Shown one piece after another: positions 57,891-64,000 of a stretch of DNA of 64,000 nucleotides. The stretch spans positions 3,794,621 to 3,858,620 of the forward strand of contig JAJEKV010000095.1 of NCBI GenBank assembly GCA_021234155.1, written 5' to 3'. The position numbers and the translations under genes were made by a program. The stretch comes from Isoetes taiwanensis (Eukaryota; Streptophyta; Lycopodiopsida; Isoetales; Isoetaceae). A model generated the notes under the pieces. That model was not told where the DNA came from. It did not search any database and worked only from the letters and a program-made list of their open reading frames with translations. Each line of letters opens with the position of its first letter. Within the stretch, counting starts at the first letter, position 1.

Positions 57891-60800
57891 CGGCTTGGGC
57901 CTCCAGAAGTCATTGCAGACAGAATTCATGGCAATGGATTTGGCTGGCATAAGAACATGGCTGTTGGGTAGTCCACTCCATCCGTCTTTGCCCTCTTAAG
58001 AAAATTAAGTTCAGAATCTGCCTTGAAGATGCTGGAACTGTTTTCATTTATATTGAATTATGGGGACTAGCAAATATGCGAGCCTTTCTTCAAACAACAA
58101 AGAGGAAACTTTCTTGCGAGATATGTATTCAAGCTTTCTTGCTTATAGGTGCTCCAAAAAGAGAATCCAATATGGAGATTGTGCTTGCTACAAGTATTTG
58201 TTGGATTGGGGCTAGCAAAAGCGCTGGCCCTCTCAAAAAGTTTAAAAAAGAAATTGCCAACTGTTTTCATGTGCAGATTCTAGAATACTGCATAATTTTA
58301 AATTTGAAAGAAGGTAGAAGCATAAACTTGAGTTATTTTAATGTATTTTCCATAAATGGAGTTTTTACTAGACTAATTTCAATAATGTAAAACATGATTC
58401 GGTTACTTCCAAGAAAAGATCTTTTGAAGATTCAAAGCCGTTACCATTACCTATTTAGATGGAAAACCTGGTAATAAACTTAAGTCCTTCATAACAAACA
58501 ATGGCTCATATAACAATACATTGATGATTTCAAAGGGCAATCACTATGAGTTGTGGAAATCTTTAAATTTATATCCAATAGTGCCTAGTGGTTTACAAAT
58601 GGAGAACCTCTTATCTTTCTTACTACATAAATTTGTTTTAATGAGAAACTTGTTCTGACATCAACAGTTCATGCGACAAGATATCCATGAACTGATTGGA
58701 ATACCACTATGAATTGTCTGATCTTTAAAGCTGAAGACACTAGTGGTTTACAACCTATACTATTAATTGGACACTAGGCCACTTAGCAATAAAACATAGC
58801 AATAAACCAAGAACACCACAAGAAAGAACTATAGCAATAAACTATACCAGCAAACCAAATGAGAAAAACTATGTGGATGTACCACATTGAAAAACCTTAT
58901 ATACGAATCTCACTATTTAACTGCATCTAGTAATTCAACATACTAGAAACATGTGCCCGGCGATGCCGGGCATTAGTTATGGGCGTCTGATGAATAGACA
59001 TAACGATAAAATTTGTAAAATATAAATGTGTCCATAGATATAATGGAATGCAAACTGTGAAGGGTTTAGGGAGGCTGGACATTAACCATAGGCGCATGAA
59101 GTGGGTAGGAATATGCTAATGTGTAGGACAAAATAGAATGGGCAGACGAAGGAGTGCATAGATGGAATTGGATTATATAGAGTTTATGGTATTATTGTTT
59201 GTGATGGTTTTGTATTTTGTGGATAGCATATCCAATGCATAGCAACACAATTGCAATTTGAAATTAAATATTGGCATTGTAGAGACATCTAATTGTAGTG
59301 GATTTATGTTGTGTCAGGTGTTTGTTGGGTATAATTGTGCACACACTTTTTAATTATATTGCTCTTTACTTTGGCTATCGGCCAATGTTAGCAATACTTG
59401 ATAACCAATTTGATTCCGGGATAGAAGAGTTAACAAATAGATAAATAAAACCAAGATCCCGTCTTTTCTATAAGAGAATCAAGATCTTTTTTAGTGCATA
59501 CACAAAGTTGCAAGAGGTCAAAGCCAACTTTTATTATCGCTATGCACACTTAATACCCTAACAGGGCTGGAACGAAAAGTGAGGGAAATTATAACCTAAG
59601 ATTCGTTCTTGCTTCCAAAGGAAACTCTGAGCTTTATGCCTCAGGGAACTGCAACCAAAGAAGTACCTCAAAGGTAGCAAATACAACTGAGAAAAATATG
59701 ATTTCTGAATTCTTAACAGAATATTTTATTTTCTAAGAATCAAACTTTGATGGTTCTAGAATGATCACGTCTTGCAGAAATGCCAATAAATGACAAAACC
59801 ACATTTTGTAGACTTACAAAATCAGACTTACAGAAATTATCCTTACTCAAAGGACATAAACGACAACCTAAGATGGGCTGGGAAGATGGGATGCTTGCTA
59901 AGATGCCTCTTCTTCCTGTTCCTGCATCGAATTTGAAAAGGACATAATGATTAGCCATTTGAAATGATAATAGGAGGAACAAACAGTAGAAGGAACACAC
60001 TATGATAGGATAATGGACTGCACAGCAAGTTGCCGGATCTCCCTGTTCCTTTGCAATTGTTAATTTTGTTAAAGCAGAGAAAGACACAAAGAAGATACAG
60101 CCTTGGAAAACTCATGCATAATATGCATGTGACTATGAAGCTCTTCTTTGAAGGCCATGGCTACCGAATACATTAATTTTTTCTTCAGCCTTAATCTAGC
60201 ACAAAAAACACAAAATCTCTCAATCTTTGAAGGAAGAGCTGCCAATCATGTTAGAAGTATTAGAAATAAAGCCAAAGATTTGAACCCAAGGAAACCAATT
60301 CTCATATTTCTGCTTTCCGCTCTTCCTTGATAAGTTGATGGCAGCGGCCTCCTACAAATTGGATAAATCCAAAACCCCTCCTTTGATGTTACAGTCTGGT
60401 GAAATCAGACCTGTCAATCTTCTTACAGTGCCCATTTGCTGCCCTGATCAGAATCCCTTCAGCCTTCATCCAACATTCGCTCAACAACTCGATCTCTGCC
60501 CTTTTTTAGCCGCAGGTACATCGACATGTCTTTCTTCCTGTCGACCTTTGCATAATCTTCTTCAGCCAAAGCAGAACCATAAACTGTGGACCTTAGAGCT
60601 CCTTTTACAGATTCAAAATATTCCTTAGAAGCGAATTCTGAAGCTGCAATCCTGCAAAAGAAAAGAGTCCTAAGAATATATCATGCATCACCATAAGTAT
60701 TCCAAGCTTTCAAAAATAATATCTCACCCCTGTCAATCATCGACACTACTCAGATGAAGGGAAAATTTTGTAGCTGTGCGGAGGAGTGAGGCGCACAGGA

Positions 60801-62240
60801 AAAATCGATAGCTGATGGAGGGAAGAATCGTAGCTGATAGAGGGAAGAATCGTAGAAACCCTAGAAACCCTGGGAAGATTTAGTGGAGGTGATCGAGGTG
60901 TGTGCTTGATCTCATTTCAAATCCGCATTCAAAGCCGGCAACTTGCGTCCCGCAAGAGGAACCGCAAACTCCAAGGGAACGCCGCAGCGGCGTTCCCGGC
61001 ACAAATTTCAAAGCTCTCTCGTTTTAAAAAAGAAGATTAACCCACAAAGTAATATTAGTTTATTTTAGTAGTATAACACAAAAAATAACACAAGAAACTA
61101 ATAACAGTTTCTTTTTGGGGGCCTTGTGCTACGCCACAAAATTGAAAATTAAAATCTCTCACAGAAAATCTTAAATCCTATTTTTAGGCTTACTGAATTC
61201 TATAGCAAGAAATACAAACGAATAAGAAAAGGTGATGCAGGTATATGGAGGTCTCACCTATATTTCCTTGAGCTCTGCCCATCTACAAAGGTAAAATACC
61301 TCTGCAACTGCAACTAACACATTCATCTTATATAATAGGAACTTCTAAGAAAAAACAAAACTTTCATGCCTCCCACAGACACGATCTTAACTTTGAAGCT
61401 GCCTGTGAGAGCTGATTCCTGGCTCGCCAAAAGAACTCCTGCCTGCCATAACTGCTCTCTAATCTAGCCAAATATTCTATGCCCTGTTTTAGCAAACAAT
61501 AGGGAATTGAAAAAATAACATGGAACTATCTCTGTTCTTTGCCAGATTATGTTAAAACGGAGCACATTCTGATCAAAACGTCTGAAACACAAACCGCATC
61601 ATTGACTTAATAGATTATAACATAAAGAAGAATTCCTGCACACATGCAAAAGGCTCTCTCCCAGCAAAAGCCTAGTCTGTATGCAACACAATCTTACAAT
61701 CTTACCTTTCAAAAAACCACCACACACATCATAATCCATCGTAAAATCACCAGACTGTTTGGTCCTTTACCCATTGAACGAAACATTGCTTCCCCCAGCA
61801 TCTCCAGTAGGACAACTTCCAAGCTATAGACATCCTCTTTCCTTTTATCTAGCCGCTTTGGGTATATCCTGGCGCCAAGTAGTTGCAAATGATGGCGAAT
61901 AAAATTTACGCCAGACAAAAATTCAAGTTCTGACGGCCTCTTCTGTGCCTTGGAGAAGGGGAAATTGTTCGAGCAAGAAAATGGGCAAGAAAATAGTAGA
62001 TTATCTAGACCGTCCAATCTAACTTTCTAACTAAATCTGAGCCGTCTAATTTTAGGGCGTGATTCACGACACACCCTAAAACATTATAATATATGATGAT
62101 AAACTAGCATATAAAACCACATTCACATTTTAAAAACCACTTCAATATGTGGATTTTATTGTATTTTTGAAAAACCACTATCGTAGTGGTTTTATAGTGG
62201 TTATTTATAATGGTTAAATTTTTGGGCCCCTTGTGTATAA
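57891..62240. other. No supported gene
   Basis: Open frames of up to 115 codons (58076-58390, 59740-60087, 60335-60628) show no family motif. A Helitron-like end lies at 58943. 60780-60970 contains repeated GGAAGAATCGTAG words. 62080-62215 has repeated AAACCAC/GTGGTTT words able to fold back on each other. Confidence 0.4.
58943..58968 (-). mobile_element. Helitron-like 3' terminus (minus strand)
   Basis: On the minus strand GCCCGGCATCGCCGGGC is followed by ACATGTTT and CTAG, then T: a GC hairpin close to a CTAG end. The hairpin is nearly the same as that of the Helitron at 34436, so they are one family. A 5' candidate (TCTCTACAATG, minus, at about 59285) lacks the expected preceding A, so the element length is undetermined. 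Confidence 0.45.
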
Positions 62241-62247
62241 CTCAGGA

Positions 62248-63425
62248 TTAGATGGAGTTGACAGAATATTCATGCATGATATGATCATGAACTATTTTAA
62301 GCATGGAGCAGGCCTTTGCTCCAGGACAAGAATTTATGTAAATGCCTCCCAAGTTATTGGTCTGGATATATGCTACTTTCTCTTTAATAGACCGAGCATT
62401 ATCATAAACACAAATCAGCCTTTTCTGTGGATGATAAGCATATGGTGCTTTAGCCTCCTCGTCCCACCTTTCCACAAATCCATGGCCGACCAATGCACTC
62501 GGACAAAGGTCGTATATAGGATTCGGCAGGTCTGATTGTGCAGGCTTGCCAATGTCATCAGCTTCGGGAAATCCGCAAACCGAATTAGCAGCGGCTATAA
62601 AGAGTTTAGAAGACTCAACCCCTGCAGGTATGTAGTATTTAACAGCGTTATCATAACTCCAATTTTGATGCGAACTTGAATACAAGTTGGATCCATGGTA
62701 AGCTTTTTCTTCTATGACAAGAGTGCGGTTCAAGTAAATTTTATTGACGGAATCGGACGCCAATATTTTAATTGGCGATTTGTCGTTTGTTGGTCTTCTA
62801 GAAGCACCTATGCAAATTACAAAACCTGAAGGCAATGCACGTTTCAGCCCCTCCAGCACAAGCATAAAATTTCCTCCATCTTCCTGTCTCGCAAGCACAA
62901 ACCTGTCAATTAGAAGGCCGTTGAAAATTGGATAAACAACTCTAACACAGAACTGATAAATCTTGTACGATTTATATTCGTAGAGAATGCATATGAAAAT
63001 TCGCCTCCTATGCAAAAAGAGAGATTAAGCTTCTTGCCTTGATCTACAACTAGCCTTTTGAATTGTCCAAAAATTCCCAAATCCTGCTAAAGATTTCCAA
63101 ACAAATGGTTTTGGGGTTAACGCCTGTACCAATAAAAGGGTTGCCTACACTATGCCAATAAAAGGGTTACCTCTCTTTGTGTGCTTCTTATCTTTGGTAT
63201 TAAACTTTGCTTTACTTTCACCAAAATCAGCAAGTTTGATAGTCAAACTCCTATCATCCGCTGTCTTCTTCACCAAGATATTGTTGGGCTTTATGTCCCT
63301 GTGAACCACATTCACTCTATGTAAATCCCTCAATCCCTTGGCAATTTGGAGCACAAGATCAATTGATTCATCCACGGAAAATGGAGTTTTTGGATTTTCC
63401 TTTTTCTTTACCTCTAGGAGAGGGT
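62248..63425 (-). pseudogene. Second kinase-GH18 copy, deleted and truncated
   Basis: The GH18 part (63015-62248) aligns throughout with the GH18 frame at 45-46 kb: YPIFNGLLIDRFVL (active-site motif again lacking Asp and Glu), LKRALPSGFVICIGAS, SSHQNWSYDNAVKYYIPAG and YDNARSIKEKVAYIQTNNLG. The kinase part (about 63425-63150) has GLRDLHRVNVVHRDIKPNNI, LADFGESKAKF and KHTKRG, then jumps directly to NPFIG of the GH18 part. The entire kinase C-lobe and the GH18 start are therefore deleted. A 14-bp CCAATAAAAGGGTT is duplicated at the join (63129 and 63155). The kinase N-lobe and the N-terminal domain are absent beyond 63425. Same strand and domain order as the first copy, about 10 kb away. Confidence 0.88.
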
Positions 63426-64000
63426 GGCCATTGGCTGCACAGGTGCCAGTTAGGACGTCAAAAAAACCTTTTGCGGACGTGGAAAATGACCGAAAAAATT
63501 CTTAGATTAGACCATGTAGGCTCCCTTCTATGACCACATAGGCTCCGATGGTTACCAGACTGCATAGACGTCCTCGTATCAGTGTTACCAGATGACCTTA
63601 TTAATTGAAGCCTTGCCAGATGATGGAGCCTCCATCCTTGACAAATAATCTGTAAACTGGCTGCCTTGTAAATTGCCTGATGATGGAGGCTTTCCTTATA
63701 ACAGGCTATAAATCTCAGGTGAGTTTCTTTAGCTTATGCTTTCATCACTTTGAAGTTCATAAATCTGCAATATTTGTATAGGGAAATAACTTATGCTAAA
63801 AGAATAGGCTAGCAATCCATCTGCCTACGATTGTTGCAAATAGTAGTATTACTATTCCATAGGGCTGAATAGGGAAGTTCATGTTTGCTTCTTGTAGTAG
63901 TGGCTCTTTAAATGCTTATAAGCAGGAAGGTATGATCTGACTACTTCCTAATGTAGTGGTTTGGAGTAGTAAATGCTAATGGGATAAAGTAGTATAGATT
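63426..64000. other. No supported gene
   Basis: Sequence beyond the truncation of the second kinase copy. Short words TGATGGAG and TTGCCAGATGATGGAG recur at about 63605-63690. No coding frame over 60 codons, and no transposon end was seen. Confidence 0.4.

Overview
This window is nuclear DNA of a land plant. It has spliced genes with GT-AG introns, a plant-specific cell-wall glycosyltransferase, an NPG-type calmodulin-binding TPR fragment, and relics of nearly every plant transposon order (Copia, Gypsy, LINE, PIF/Harbinger, CACTA-like MITE, Helitron, a miniature LTR element). The low gene density and the kinase families present would suit a large, repeat-rich genome such as a gymnosperm or fern, but the sequence alone does not settle this and I name no species.

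Layout. 1-8.4 kb: decayed repeats, with a Ty3/Gypsy integrase relic near 2.8-3.9 kb. 8.5-15.3 kb (minus): one apparently intact gene, a 14-exon, 774-residue GT47 exostosin-family enzyme with EGF-like repeats, matching extensin arabinosyltransferase ExAD. All 14 splice junctions could be placed with consistent phase; one intron is GC-AG. 15.7-18.6 kb (minus): a decayed FCP1/NIF-type phosphatase-like gene with an unidentified ORF upstream. 18.7-20.2 kb: a 1.45-kb almost pure polypurine tract, running into a broken LINE (20.2-22.1 kb). 22-31 kb: mostly non-coding repeats, including a near-perfect fold-back MITE with CACTA-like ends. 31.3-32.3 kb (plus): the last three exons of an NPG/TTC7-like TPR gene. 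33.7-34.4 kb: a candidate non-autonomous Helitron. 34.9-42.2 kb: four copies of a MITE-like repeat carrying (CT)n microsatellites, two of them bracketing a PIF/Harbinger locus (broken transposase on plus, intact Myb/SANT-like ORF on minus).

44.4-52.8 kb (minus) is the most interesting locus. A helical N-terminal region, a serine/threonine kinase and a GH18 chitinase-like domain follow one another on the same strand. A Copia element with 177-bp LTRs that read as identical is inserted in the kinase coding sequence, flanked by an exact 5-bp target duplication. The GH18 domain has lost its catalytic glutamate. A second, deleted copy of the same kinase-GH18 arrangement lies at 62.2-63.4 kb, so the arrangement predates the duplication. 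A decayed copy of the last ExAD exons lies directly downstream of the first copy.

53-62 kb holds a decayed LRR gene, small inverted-repeat elements, and a 301-bp palindromic element built of two inverted miniature LTRs around one primer-binding site. Only ExAD looks like an intact, complete gene here; the rest is partial, interrupted or element-borne.
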